A stretch of DNA of 64,000 bases from CANJIV01 sp046330225 (GTDB lineage: Bacteria > Actinomycetota > Thermoleophilia > Solirubrobacterales > Solirubrobacteraceae): NCBI GenBank assembly GCA_046330225.1, contig JAXLTD010000001.1:1-64000 (forward strand). The letters run 5' to 3'. The position numbers and the translations under genes were made by a program. Positions 24,194 through 32,568 of the stretch are shown here, one piece after another. Every line of letters begins with the position of its first letter. Positions within the stretch are counted from its first letter, which is position 1. The notes beneath the pieces are model-generated. The model had not been told where the DNA came from and did not search any database. It worked only from the letters and a program-made list of their open reading frames with translations.

Positions 24194-25739
24194 TCAGGAT
24201 TGGGCGGCGGCTTGCTGGTAGGCGGTGTAGGCGGGCTTGTGGGTGCCGTCGGGGCGGGTGAGGCCGTAGCGGGCTTCCTTGTCGGCGGGGTCGGGGTTGG
24301 TGCCGAGGTCGTTGTAGTGGTAGAGGAAGGCGGCTTGGACCCAGGGGCGGGCGCGGATGAGCTCGAAGGCCTTGGTGAGGTAGGTGGCCTGGGTGGCTTC
24401 GGTGACGCAGCTTGAGGGGTTGGCGGCGCAGGTGGACCAGCCGAATTCGGTGATCCAGGTGGGCTTGTCGATGCCGAGGGCTTGGAAGTAGCTGCGGATG
24501 AGGTCGATGCGCAGGAACTTGCTGTGGGGGGTGGTGCCCAGGGGGTGTCGGGGGCTTGGCTGCCGGCGTAGGGGTGGGCGGCGATGCCGTCGATGTAGGT
24601 GCCGAGGTCCGGGACGGCGGCGGCCATGGCGGCGGGCCACTTGACCCAGGTGCCGGCGGAGGGGCCGGCGGTGGGCTTGATGTCGGTGTCTGAGGCGATG
24701 AGGAAGCGGGCCTGGGGGTTGGCCTGGCGTCCGGCGATGGCGGCGGCCTTGAAGAGGCGGGCGTAGCGGCCGGGGTCGACCTGGCTGTCGGAGAACCAGG
24801 GGTAGTAGGGCTCGTTCCAGATTTCGAAGTACTGCAGGGCGTAGGCGGGGTCGAGGCTGGGGTTCTGGGCCCAGAAGGTGCCGCCGGGGCCGTAGCGGGC
24901 GGTGATGTGGGCGACGTAGTCGGCGTAGGCGGCGGGGTCGGCGGGGATGGTGTTCCAGGTGGGGCCGGCCCAGGCGGGGGTGTTGAGCAGCAGGGGCAGG
25001 ATGTGCAGGTGGCGCTGGGCGGCGGCGGCGACCTTGGCGTCGGTGGCGGTCCAGGACCACTGGTTGTCGGAGGGCTCCACGGCGCTCCACTGGATCTCCT
25101 CGCGCAGCCAGCCGGCGCCGGTCTGGGCCTCGAGGTCCATCCGGCCGGCGGCCTGGGTGCCCCACCCGAACGTGTTGCCCACCAGCCCCACCCGCAGCCC
25201 CGACGACGGCGCCGGCGCGGGCGCCGGAGCGGGGGCGGGGGCGGGGGCCGGGGCGGGCTCAGGGGCCGGTGCGGGCGCCGGGGCGGGGGCCGGGGCGGGC
25301 TCAGGGGCCGGTGCGGGCGCCGGGGCGGGGGCGGGGGCGGGCTCCGGGGCCGGTGCGGGCGCCGGAGCGGGGCGGGGGCGGGGGCTGGGGCCGGTTCCGG
25401 GGCCGGGGCGGGCGCGGGGGCCGGTGCGGGGGCAGGCGCGGGCGTGGGGGCGGGCGCCGGAGCGGGCGCCGGGGCCGGCTGGGGGACCTTGCGGCGCGAC
25501 GTCCGGCGCACCGCGGAGGTCAGGGCCAGGCGGCTCTTGGCGGCGCAGGCCCGAACCTGGCGGCGCGGGTGCGCAGGGCAGGTGGCGGTGCGCGCGGCCC
25601 GGGCGCCGGTCAGCGAGGCGGCGGGGGCGGACGCCGGAACGGCGGCGCCAAAGCTGGTGGCCAGCGCAGCGCTGGCCAGGGCGGCCACGAGGGCGGGACG
25701 CCGGGCGGTGCCGGCGTGACGGGACGGTCGAATGAACAT
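24194..25739 (-). pseudogene. glycoside hydrolase (GH39/PslG-like), copy 2, two frameshifts
   Basis: The start ATG 25739 (MFIRPSRHAGTARRPALVAA) follows AAGGAG and the second riboswitch-like leader. It gives a signal peptide and a short Cys-containing mature N-terminus ('TATCPAHPRRQVRACAA') unrelated to copy 1, then a Pro-Ala linker. Within the linker, near 25370, a G-run is one base short, shifting the frame. The catalytic domain ('SSGLRVGLVGNTFGWGTQ' to 'YFEIWNEPYYPWF') is then read in a second frame. Near 24541-24545 a run of five Gs replaces the six in copy 1, so the end ('LGTTPHSKFLRIDLIRSYFQ', 'WITEFGWSTC') is in the third frame, stopping at 24194. Otherwise the catalytic part matches copy 1 base for base in the stretches I compared. 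With two bases restored the protein would be about 515 residues. Confidence 0.75.
25216..25470 (-). repeat. Pro-Ala linker repeats in glycoside hydrolase copy 2
   Basis: On the minus strand this DNA encodes about three copies of a 14-residue unit PEPAPAPAPAPAPA (42 bp each), flanked by less regular PA/PT repeats. It forms the rigid linker between the N-terminus and the catalytic domain. The DNA is made of G-runs of 4-6 bases, a setting prone to slippage in the cell and to sequencing error; one of the frameshifts lies here. Confidence 0.85.
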
Positions 25740-25749
25740 CGTGCTCCTT

Positions 25750-25817
25750 CGGCGGCTGGGCTGTCTCGGGGAGACCCCTGGCTTTGCGACCCCGCCTCGC
25801 GACGGGTGTGCCGTTAT
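25750..25817 (-). promoter_or_regulatory. cyclic-di-GMP (GEMM-I-like) riboswitch, copy 2
   Basis: Nearly identical to the leader of copy 1, including GGCACACCCG, GTCGCAAAGCC, the GTCTC-CCC-GAGAC hairpin and the terminal AGCCCAGCCGCCG followed by AAGGAG and the ATG of the second hydrolase. Similarity fades just upstream of ACGGCAC and again right after the ribosome binding site, so conservation follows the RNA element rather than the adjacent signal-peptide coding DNA. Confidence 0.7.
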
Positions 25818-25974
25818 CGAGAGCGCGCATCCCGCACGCTCGTCTGGGTTGACTTTTGCACGGGATCTCTCGGCGGCGGCCGCCGCACGGTTGACCCGAG
25901 CGCCGGAGGCTGGACGGACGTCCAGCGCCGCGGCGCTCCGGACGTCGCGCCCCCGGCTCGCGCCGGTCCCGGCG

Positions 25975-26988
25975 TCAGGGAACGGATCGGCTGCGGCCGG
26001 CGGCGGCCAGGAACTCCGGCCACGGCGTCGCCAGCGGCGCGACGCGCTCGGCGAAGCGCCGCAGGTGCTCGAGCCCGTCGTCGAGCTCCCAGGCCAGATG
26101 CAGCGTCACCGGCGTCCACAGGCCCGCCGCCGCGGCCTCGAGCTCGCCGAGCCGGGGCAGAAGGTCCTTCGCGCGCCCGTAGTACGGCGGATAGCTGGGG
26201 AGGTACACGGCATCGCCGCGCCACTGCGGCGTGGGCTGGAGGCCGAGGAGCGCCACCGACTCCGGCCCGCCCGCGATCACGTCGAAGCGGGAGGCCAGGA
26301 CGCCCCATTGGCGGGCGTCGAAGCGGTTGAACGGCGGGACGAGCACCGAAGCCTGGGCGCCGGCGTCCGCGAGCCGGCGCAGGCCCTCGTCGACGAGCGC
26401 CAGCAGCTCCGGGCCGGCGAGCCCCCCGAGCTCGGAGCGCTGCTGGGCCGCGGCGTACCGGGTCCGGTGGGTGAGGCCGTGAAGCGCGAAGGTGACGCCC
26501 TCGGCCCGCATCCGGTGCAGCAGCGCGAGCTCGGCATCGCCGAGCGGGCGGCCGCCGCTCGCGGCAGGGTCGAACGGCCGGTGCGTGAGCTGGGGCACGA
26601 CCGCCATGAGGTAGGGAACGCCGGCATCGGCGAGCGCCGCGTGGAAGGCGGCGGCGGCCGGCGCCCCGTAGCGCTCCGGCTCGTCGAAGCTCGTGCCGTA
26701 GGGGAACTCGTCGACCCGGATGAGCAGGCGGGGCGGGCCGTCGGCGGCCCGCCCGAGCGCGCGCCGCCGGACGTCGCGATAGTGCTCGAGCGTCGCGGCG
26801 GTGAAGCTCCGCACGCCGGCCTTGAGGGCGATGCGCGCTGCCGCCGCGCGGGCGCGGCCCGGGAACGGCGCGGGTGCGAGCCGCGCCGCGGCATCGTCCA
26901 GCGCTGCGGCGCTGATCGTGCCGGCGGCGAGCTCGCGGTCGAAGACGAGGCGGGCCGTGCGCTGGGCGTCGGTCGGGTCGGTGGTCAT
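25975..26988 (-). CDS. polysaccharide deacetylase-like protein (DUF2334-type)
   Basis: A 337-residue cytoplasmic protein starting at ATG 26988. The NodB-like fold is suggested by 'PPRLLIRVDEFPYGTSFDEP' (Asp-containing first strand), 'GVPYLMAVVPQLTHRPFDP', 'EGVTFALHGLTHRTRY' (HGxTH, metal-binding His pair), 'GAQASVLVPPFNRFDARQWG' and 'LWTPVTLHLAWELDDG'. These match the DUF2334 group of the deacetylase superfamily, which lacks the classical TFDDG motif. It probably acts on a sugar intermediate or is a divergent hydrolase. It is transcribed divergently from the glycosyltransferase at 27043, with 54 bases between the starts. Confidence 0.75.
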   Translation of the reverse strand: MTTDPTDAQRTARLVFDRELAAGTISAAALDDAAARLAPAPFPGRARAAAARIALKAGVRSFTAATLEHYRDVRRRALGRAADGPPRLLIRVDEFPYGTSFDEPERYGAPAAAAFHAALADAGVPYLMAVVPQLTHRPFDPAASGGRPLGDAELALLHRMRAEGVTFALHGLTHRTRYAAAQQRSELGGLAGPELLALVDEGLRRLADAGAQASVLVPPFNRFDARQWGVLASRFDVIAGGPESVALLGLQPTPQWRGDAVYLPSYPPYYGRAKDLLPRLGELEAAAAGLWTPVTLHLAWELDDGLEHLRRFAERVAPLATPWPEFLAAAGRSRSVP

Positions 26989-27042
26989 GGCGGGCCGGCC
27001 GCGGCGCCTCCCCCGATCCGCGGGCCGGGCGATACTAGATGA

Positions 27043-28281
27043 GTGTCCGGAGACCCGAACGGAGATCCCGAGGAGGCCGCGGCGCCGCGCGTGCTGCGCG
27101 GCTGGGACATCGCCTGCGTCGGGTTCGCGGACTGGGACCAGCCGCTCTGGACCAATCAGCAGCACCTCATGTCGCGCCTGGCGGCGGCCAACCGCGTGCT
27201 CTTCGTCGAGTCGCTGGGCCTGCGGCGCCCGACGATCAGCTCGCGCGACCTCTCGCGGATGGGCCGCCGCGTCCTGCGCGCCGCGCGCGGCGCGCGGACC
27301 CACGACGGCGTCGCCGTCCTGTCGCCGCTGGTCATCCCCCGCCACGACGTGCCGGCCATCCAGCGGGCCAATCGCCGCCTGCTCGCGCTGCAGGTCAGGC
27401 GGGCGGCCCGCGGCCTGGGCTTCCGCCGGCCGCTGCTGTGGGGCTACGTCCCGCAGGCCGAAGCGCTGCTGGCCCCGCTGGCCCCGGAGCTCGTGATCTA
27501 TCACTGTGTGGACGACATCGCCGCGCAGCGGGGCGTGGACGGCGAGGCCTTCCAGGCGGCCGAGCGGCGCTTCGCGGCCCGCGCCGACCTCGTGCTCGCG
27601 AGCGCGCCCGCGCTCGCGGAGCGCATGCGGGCGCTCAACCCGAACGTCCTGTACGCCCCGAACGTGGCGGACACCGAGCTGTTCGCCACCGCGCTGGAGC
27701 CTGGGCCGGTCGACCCGGCGCTGGCAGCGCTGCCCCGTCCGCGGATCGTGTTCACGGGCGCTGTCGTGGCCACGAAGCTCGACCTCGAGCTCCTGGCCGG
27801 GCTGGCCCGCAGCCGCCCCGAGTGGACGATCGCCCTCGTCGGGCCGGTTGGCGAGGGCGACCCCACGACGGACGTCTCGGCGCTCGCGGCGCTCCCGAAC
27901 GTCGCGCTGCTCGGGGGCCGGGCCTACGGCGAGCTGCCCGCCGTCCTGCGCGGCGCCGACGCCGCGATGATTCCCTACGCGATCAACCGCCTGACCGCGA
28001 GCATCTTCCCGATGAAGGTCAACGAGTACCTCGCGGCCGGGCTCCCCGTCGTGGCGACGCCCCTCCCGGCGCTCGCCGGAGTCCCGGATCTCGCGGTCGC
28101 CGCCGATGCGCAGGCATTCGCCGCCGAGCTGGACGCGGCGCTCGCGCAGGACGGGCCGGCTGCCCGCGCGGAGCGGTCCGCCCGTGCCGCCGCCCGTTCG
28201 TGGACCGCCCGGATCGCCGAGATCGACGCCGCGCTCGCCCCGATCGTGGCTGGCCGCCCGACCACCGCCGGGCAGCCGTGA
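27043..28281 (+). CDS. glycosyltransferase (GT-B, TuaH-like)
   Basis: A 412-residue protein starting at GTG 27043. It has 'GWDIACVGFADWDQPLWTNQ' followed by 'QHLMSRLAAANRVLFVESLG', the opening of the TuaH/GT4-like group. The 'PELVIYHCVDDIAAQRGVD' motif and C-terminal 'IVFTGAVVATKLDLELLAGL' and 'MIPYAINRLTASIFPMKVNE' (with the donor-binding Lys-x2-Glu) also fit. It likely transfers a sugar in surface-glycan synthesis. Its stop overlaps a possible GTG start of the next gene (GTGA at 28278), so the following glycosyltransferases form one operon with it. Confidence 0.85.
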   Translation: MSGDPNGDPEEAAAPRVLRGWDIACVGFADWDQPLWTNQQHLMSRLAAANRVLFVESLGLRRPTISSRDLSRMGRRVLRAARGARTHDGVAVLSPLVIPRHDVPAIQRANRRLLALQVRRAARGLGFRRPLLWGYVPQAEALLAPLAPELVIYHCVDDIAAQRGVDGEAFQAAERRFAARADLVLASAPALAERMRALNPNVLYAPNVADTELFATALEPGPVDPALAALPRPRIVFTGAVVATKLDLELLAGLARSRPEWTIALVGPVGEGDPTTDVSALAALPNVALLGGRAYGELPAVLRGADAAMIPYAINRLTASIFPMKVNEYLAAGLPVVATPLPALAGVPDLAVAADAQAFAAELDAALAQDGPAARAERSARAAARSWTARIAEIDAALAPIVAGRPTTAGQP

Positions 28282-28316
28282 CGGCGGCCGCCCGCGGCAG
28301 CGCCTACCCTCACGCG

Positions 28317-29453
28317 ATGCGGCGCCTGCGGATCGTCTCGGTGCTCACCTCCGACGCGCGCGGCGGCGGGGAGTTCGCCGCGGCAGAGCTCCTCGACGGG
28401 ATGGCCCGGCGCGGCCACGAGGCCGTCCTGCTCACGAACGAGCCCGAGCTCGGCGCGGGGCTGGACCTCGTCGTGCGCCCGCTCAGCCTCGGTCCCAAGC
28501 TGTCGAGCCGCACCTGGCGCCCGCTGCTGCGCGCGGCCCCCCGGCATCAGGCCCGCCTCGCCGCCGCCCTGCGCCGCGAGCAGCCATACGACGTGCTGCT
28601 CCTGCACTTCAAGAAGGAGCAGCTCATGGCCGGCGCACTGCCGCCGTCGCTCGCGGCCGCGACGGTGTGGGCCGAGTGGGGGCCGGTGCCCGACCAGCTC
28701 GCGCACGGGCCTGGGCGCCTCGCCTACGCGGCGGCGTCCCGCCGCGCGCGGGCGGTCATCGCCGTGTCGGACAACACGCGGGACTCCGTCGTGGCAGCCG
28801 GCGTCGATCCCCGCAAGGTGACGACCGTGCCGCCGCCGGTCGAGGTGGACGTCGTGCGCTTCGATCCCGGCGCGCGCGCGCGGGTGCGGGGCGAATGGGG
28901 CGCGGGGGAGGGGACCCTCGTCCTGCTCTGCGTGACGCGGCTGGACCGCAAGAAGCGCAACGACGTGGTGATCGACGCCGTCCGCCGCCTCGGCGGCGAC
29001 ACGCTCCTCGTGTTTGCCGGCGACGGGGACCAGGAGGCGCCGCTGCGCGCGCTCGCCGCCGATCTCGGCGACCGAGTCCGCTTCCTGCCGAACCCGCGCG
29101 GCTACGTGGAGCAGCTCCTGTCGGCCGCCGACGTCGCGGTCGTGGCGCCGCAGGCCACCGAGGGCGCGCCGCGGGCCGTCGCCCTCGGCCACCTCGTCGG
29201 GCGACCGGTGGTCGCGACGGCGCCCTCGGGCGCGATCCCCGAGATGGTTCCGCCCGGAACGGGGATCGTGGCGTCCCCGCCCAACGATCCCGCGGCGGTT
29301 GCCGCCGCCTTCGCGGCCTACCGCGACGATCCCGAGCGGCGGGCCCGCGACGGCGCCGCGGGCCGGGCGCTGGCGCTCGAGCGTCACGACCCCGAACGGC
29401 TCTCGGACGAGGTCGAGCGGATCCTGCTCGAGGCGGCCGATGGCCGGCGCTGA
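28317..29453 (+). CDS. glycosyltransferase family 4
   Basis: A 378-residue GT-B enzyme. ATG 28317 gives the normal start 'MRRLRIVSVLTSDARGGGEF'; a GTG at 28278 overlapping the previous stop is an alternative that would add 13 residues. The C-terminal Glycos_transf_1 domain shows 'LVLLCVTRLDRKKRNDVVID' (R-x4-K), 'LLVFAGDGDQEAPLRALAAD', and 'VAPQATEGAPRAVALGHLVG' in place of the usual E-x7-E. The last 14 bases overlap the next gene. Role: sugar addition in polymer assembly. Confidence 0.88.
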   Translation: MRRLRIVSVLTSDARGGGEFAAAELLDGMARRGHEAVLLTNEPELGAGLDLVVRPLSLGPKLSSRTWRPLLRAAPRHQARLAAALRREQPYDVLLLHFKKEQLMAGALPPSLAAATVWAEWGPVPDQLAHGPGRLAYAAASRRARAVIAVSDNTRDSVVAAGVDPRKVTTVPPPVEVDVVRFDPGARARVRGEWGAGEGTLVLLCVTRLDRKKRNDVVIDAVRRLGGDTLLVFAGDGDQEAPLRALAADLGDRVRFLPNPRGYVEQLLSAADVAVVAPQATEGAPRAVALGHLVGRPVVATAPSGAIPEMVPPGTGIVASPPNDPAAVAAAFAAYRDDPERRARDGAAGRALALERHDPERLSDEVERILLEAADGRR

Positions 29454-30660
29454 CCTGCCCGCGGGCGCCGCGCACCCGCCGCGGATCTCCGCCTGCATCA
29501 TCGCCCAGGACGAGGCCGAGCGGCTGCCCGCCTGCCTGGCCAGCCTCGCCTTCTGCGACGAGGTCGTCGTGGTCGACGGGGGCTCGCGCGACGCCACGGT
29601 CAAGCTCGCCCGCGCGACCGGGGCGATCGTCGTCGAGAACCCGTTCCCGGGCTTCGCCCGCCAGCGCAACGTCGCGCTCGATCACGCGAGCGGCGAGTGG
29701 ATCCTCCAGATCGACGCCGACGAGCGCGTCACGCCAGCGCTGCAGGACGAGCTCGTGCGGTTCGCGACCGATCCGCCGGCGGGCTTCGACGCCGGCATGG
29801 TGCCGCTCCGCGACCACTTCCTCGGCGGCCCGCTCGGTCCCTCGGCCAAATACCCCCGCTATCGCATGCGCGTGTTCACGCGCGCCGGCTACCGGTTCGA
29901 CGACGCCCGGCTCGTGCACGAGGGGCTCTGGCCGCACGACCGGGTCTGGGTGTTCGCGGGCGCCCTGGATCACGTGCTCGCCAGCACGTTCCGCGAGGCC
30001 TGGCGCGACGCCTGGAACTACGCGCGCCTCGACGCCGATCAGCTCGGCCCGGCGAGCGGTGCCGCCGTCGTGCGCCAGGGGGTCGTCCGCCCGCTCGTGA
30101 AGTTCGGCTACCGCATGGTGCTCGAGGGCGGCTGGCGCGACGGCTGGCGCGGCGCGGTGCGCATCGGCCTGGACTGCGCGACCGACGCGATGATCTGGCT
30201 GCGCCGTGGCCGGGAGCGGGGGCCGGCCCGTCCGCCCGAGGCGGGGGCGGACCCGGCGCCGCCGCGGCATGGCAGCCCGCGGATCGTCGGCGTCGCGTCC
30301 ACGGCGCGCGGCGGGCGGGCCGCCGCGGCCTGGCTGCAGAGTGCGGCGGCCGCCGGCGCCGACGTCGCGCTCGTGGCGCCGCCCCCGGGCGGGCCGGGGG
30401 TGCGGGTGCGGCCCCTCGGGCGCCGCTCGCTCGTCGGCCTGCTCCAGGCGCTCGACGCCGAGCAGCAGGTGCGGCCGATCGACGCCGTCGTCGCCTTCGA
30501 CCGCGGGGCCCGGCTCGGGCTCAGGCCCTTCCGGGCCGCCGGACGCGGGATGGCCACCCCCGCGCCTGGGGCCGGCGCCGAGGCGGTTGTGGCCGAGATC
30601 GCGCGCGGGCGCGGGCGCCCGCCGGAAAGGGACCCCGGCAGCACCGTCGAACCGGCCTAG
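29440..30660 (+). CDS. glycosyltransferase family 2 (WaaE/KdtX-like) with C-terminal extension
   Basis: A 406-residue protein. The first 260 residues are a GT-A glycosyltransferase: 'ISACIIAQDEAERLPACLAS', 'EVVVVDGGSRDATVKLARAT', 'RQRNVALDHASGEWILQIDA' then DADERV (the DxD-type metal site) and 'DDARLVHEGLWPHDRVWVFA' (acceptor-side His-Glu). This matches the WaaE/KdtX beta-1,4-glucosyltransferase group. From about residue 285 a second Rossmann-like segment begins ('IVGVASTARGGRAAAAWLQS') that ends without a full glycosyltransferase domain. It may be a truncated GT4 half or a regulatory part. The gene overlaps the previous one by 14 bases and is followed 45 bases later by the phosphopantetheinyl transferase gene. 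Confidence 0.85.
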   Translation: MAGADLPAGAAHPPRISACIIAQDEAERLPACLASLAFCDEVVVVDGGSRDATVKLARATGAIVVENPFPGFARQRNVALDHASGEWILQIDADERVTPALQDELVRFATDPPAGFDAGMVPLRDHFLGGPLGPSAKYPRYRMRVFTRAGYRFDDARLVHEGLWPHDRVWVFAGALDHVLASTFREAWRDAWNYARLDADQLGPASGAAVVRQGVVRPLVKFGYRMVLEGGWRDGWRGAVRIGLDCATDAMIWLRRGRERGPARPPEAGADPAPPRHGSPRIVGVASTARGGRAAAAWLQSAAAAGADVALVAPPPGGPGVRVRPLGRRSLVGLLQALDAEQQVRPIDAVVAFDRGARLGLRPFRAAGRGMATPAPGAGAEAVVAEIARGRGRPPERDPGSTVEPA

Positions 30661-30705
30661 TGGAGCATCAGCCAACGTTCACCGGGTTGGACGGACGCTC
30701 CCCCC

Positions 30706-31131
30706 ATGGCCCTCCGTGTCGGCATCGACCTCGTCTCCGTGACCGCCGTGCGCGAGTCCCTGGCCGCGCACGGCCGGCGCTATCTCGAACGCGTGTACAC
30801 GGAGGCCGAGGTCGCCGACTGTGCCGGCGCGGACGCGCCGGACCCGGTCCGGCTGGCGGCGCGGTTCGCCGCCAAGGAGGCGGCGATCAAGGTCCTGCGT
30901 CCGGGGCCGGACCAGCCGGTCCCGTGGCCCTCGATCGAGGTTCGGCGCCACTGCGGCGGCTGGGTCGGGCTCGATCTGCACGGCGAGGCGGCGGCGCTGG
31001 CCGCGGCTGCCGGGGCGGGCGACTTCACCGTCAGCATCACGCACGAGGGCGGAGTCGCGGCCGCCGTCGTGGTGGCCGCCGTGGAGGGCGCATCCGAACA
31101 ACTACGCTCCCCGGTGAAGGAACCGGCGTGA
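30706..31131 (+). CDS. AcpS-type phosphopantetheinyl transferase
   Basis: A 141-residue protein with the two Mg2+/CoA motifs of AcpS: 'RVGIDLVSVTAVRESLAAHG' (Asp near residue 8) and 'ARFAAKEAAIKVL' (W/F-xxKE-xxx-K), then 'VSITHEGGVAAAVVVA' at the end. It transfers the 4'-phosphopantetheine arm from CoA to a serine of a carrier protein. The carrier protein gene follows 19 bases downstream, so this is probably a dedicated activator of that pathway rather than the housekeeping AcpS. Whether the genome has another AcpS cannot be seen here. Confidence 0.88.
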   Translation: MALRVGIDLVSVTAVRESLAAHGRRYLERVYTEAEVADCAGADAPDPVRLAARFAAKEAAIKVLRPGPDQPVPWPSIEVRRHCGGWVGLDLHGEAAALAAAAGAGDFTVSITHEGGVAAAVVVAAVEGASEQLRSPVKEPA

Positions 31132-31150
31132 CCGACCGATAGAGGGATTT

Positions 31151-31399
31151 GTGAACGAGAAGATCCGCCAGATCATCAGGGAGCACGGCCGCCTCCCGGT
31201 CGACGTGGACACCATCGCCGACGACGCCGACCTCTACCAGGCCGGAATGACGTCCCACGCCAGCGTCAACGTGATGCTGGGGCTCGAGGACGCGTTCGAC
31301 ATCGAGTTTCCCGACAGCATGCTGACCCGCAGCGTCTTCGAGAGCATCGCGGCGATGGCAGCCGCGATCGGGGAGATCCAGGCCGAGGAGGCCGCATGA
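31151..31399 (+). CDS. dedicated acyl/aminoacyl carrier protein
   Basis: An 82-residue four-helix carrier protein starting at GTG 31151 after AGAGGG. The phosphopantetheine serine is Ser35 in 'DLYQAGMTSHASVNVMLGLE', in place of the LGxDSL of fatty acid ACPs. The rest ('DAFDIEFPDSMLTRSVFESI') matches carrier proteins found next to amino acid:carrier protein ligases. Its stop overlaps the ATG of the dehydrogenase-like gene, showing tight coupling. Confidence 0.9.
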   Translation: MNEKIRQIIREHGRLPVDVDTIADDADLYQAGMTSHASVNVMLGLEDAFDIEFPDSMLTRSVFESIAAMAAAIGEIQAEEAA

Positions 31400-32568
31400 G
31401 CATCGCCGTGAGCCAGGACACCGCCTTCCTCGAGGAGGTCCGCCGCATCGCCGCCGGCGTCGCTGCGGAACACGCCGACGAGGTCGACCGCGAGGCCCGC
31501 TTCCCGATCGAGGCCATCGACGCGCTTCGCGAGGCGCGGGCGCTGTCGGCCTTCGTGCCGGCCGAGCTCGGCGGCGGCGGCGTCTCCTTCGCCGCGCTCG
31601 CCGAGGCGTGCTTCGAGCTCGGCCGGCGCTGCGGCGCCACGGCCATGGTCTTCGCGATGCACCAGATTCAGGTCGCGAGCATCGTCCGCCACCTCGAGCC
31701 GGGCTCGTGGTACGAGAGCTACCTGCGCGAGCTGTCCGCGGGCCAGCGCCTCATCGCCTCGGTGACGTCCGAGGTCGGCACGGGCGGCGACATGGGCGCG
31801 TCGATCGCCGCGGTCGAGCCGAAGGGCGGGGGGATGTGCTCGTTCGAGAAGCAGGCGCCCGTGGTCAGCTACGGCGCCTACGGCGACGACCTCTTCACCA
31901 CGGTCCGCCGCGGACCCGATGCCGAGCGCTCGGATCAGGTCCTCGTCCTCACGTCGAAGGAGCAGACCGAGCTCGAGCTCACCGGCACCTGGGACCCGAT
32001 GGGCATGCGCGGGACCTGCTCGCCCGGCTACGTCGTGCGCGCCGAGTTCCCGGAGGAGCAGGTCTTCACCGGCGCGCCCTTCGCGACGGTGATGCCCGAG
32101 TCGATGGTGCCGATCACCCACATCCTGTGGTCGCAGCTCTGGCTCGGGATCGCCACCGACGCGTTCGACCGGGCCCGGGCGTTCGTCCGCGCGCAGGCCA
32201 AGCGCAGCCCCGGCGAGACGCCTCCCACGGCGGCCCGCCTGTCGCATGTCATGAGCGAGCTGTCGCTCCTGCGGGCCGAGGTCGAGCTCGCGCTGCGCGA
32301 GTTCGTCGAGGCCGAGGAGGACCGCAGCCGGCTGTCGACCATGTCGGTGATCCTGCGGTTCAACAACCTGAAGATCGCCGCCTCCGACCAGGCGCCCCGC
32401 ATCTGCCAGGGCGCGATGGGCGTGTGCGGCATCGTCGGCTTCAAGAACGACACTCCGTTCAGCTGCGGACGCCACCTGCGCGATGCGATGTCCGCAAGCC
32501 TGATGGTGGCGAACGAGCGCATCCATCAGACGAACGCGAGCCTGCTGCTCATCGCCAAGGACGTCTGA
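31396..32568 (+). CDS. acyl-CoA dehydrogenase-like flavoenzyme acting in the carrier-protein operon
   Basis: A 390-residue member of the acyl-CoA dehydrogenase fold: an N-terminal helical domain ('FLEEVRRIAAGVAAEHADEV', 'REARALSAFVPAELGGGGVS'), the middle beta domain with the FAD-contacting 'IASVTSEVGTGGDMGASIAA', and a C-terminal helical domain ending 'FKNDTPFSCGRHLRDAMSAS'. The usual catalytic Glu near the C-terminus is not obvious to me. The protein lies between the carrier protein and the amino acid:carrier protein ligase, overlapping both (ATGA and TGATG), so its substrate is probably an aminoacyl or acyl thioester on the carrier. Related flavoenzymes oxidise prolyl-carrier proteins in antibiotic pathways, an established precedent. 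The exact reaction here is inferred. Confidence 0.82.
   Translation: MSIAVSQDTAFLEEVRRIAAGVAAEHADEVDREARFPIEAIDALREARALSAFVPAELGGGGVSFAALAEACFELGRRCGATAMVFAMHQIQVASIVRHLEPGSWYESYLRELSAGQRLIASVTSEVGTGGDMGASIAAVEPKGGGMCSFEKQAPVVSYGAYGDDLFTTVRRGPDAERSDQVLVLTSKEQTELELTGTWDPMGMRGTCSPGYVVRAEFPEEQVFTGAPFATVMPESMVPITHILWSQLWLGIATDAFDRARAFVRAQAKRSPGETPPTAARLSHVMSELSLLRAEVELALREFVEAEEDRSRLSTMSVILRFNNLKIAASDQAPRICQGAMGVCGIVGFKNDTPFSCGRHLRDAMSASLMVANERIHQTNASLLLIAKDV

Noticed and set aside
28756..30675. 639-residue minus-strand open frame
   Set aside because: Antisense to two glycosyltransferases; no recognisable domain.
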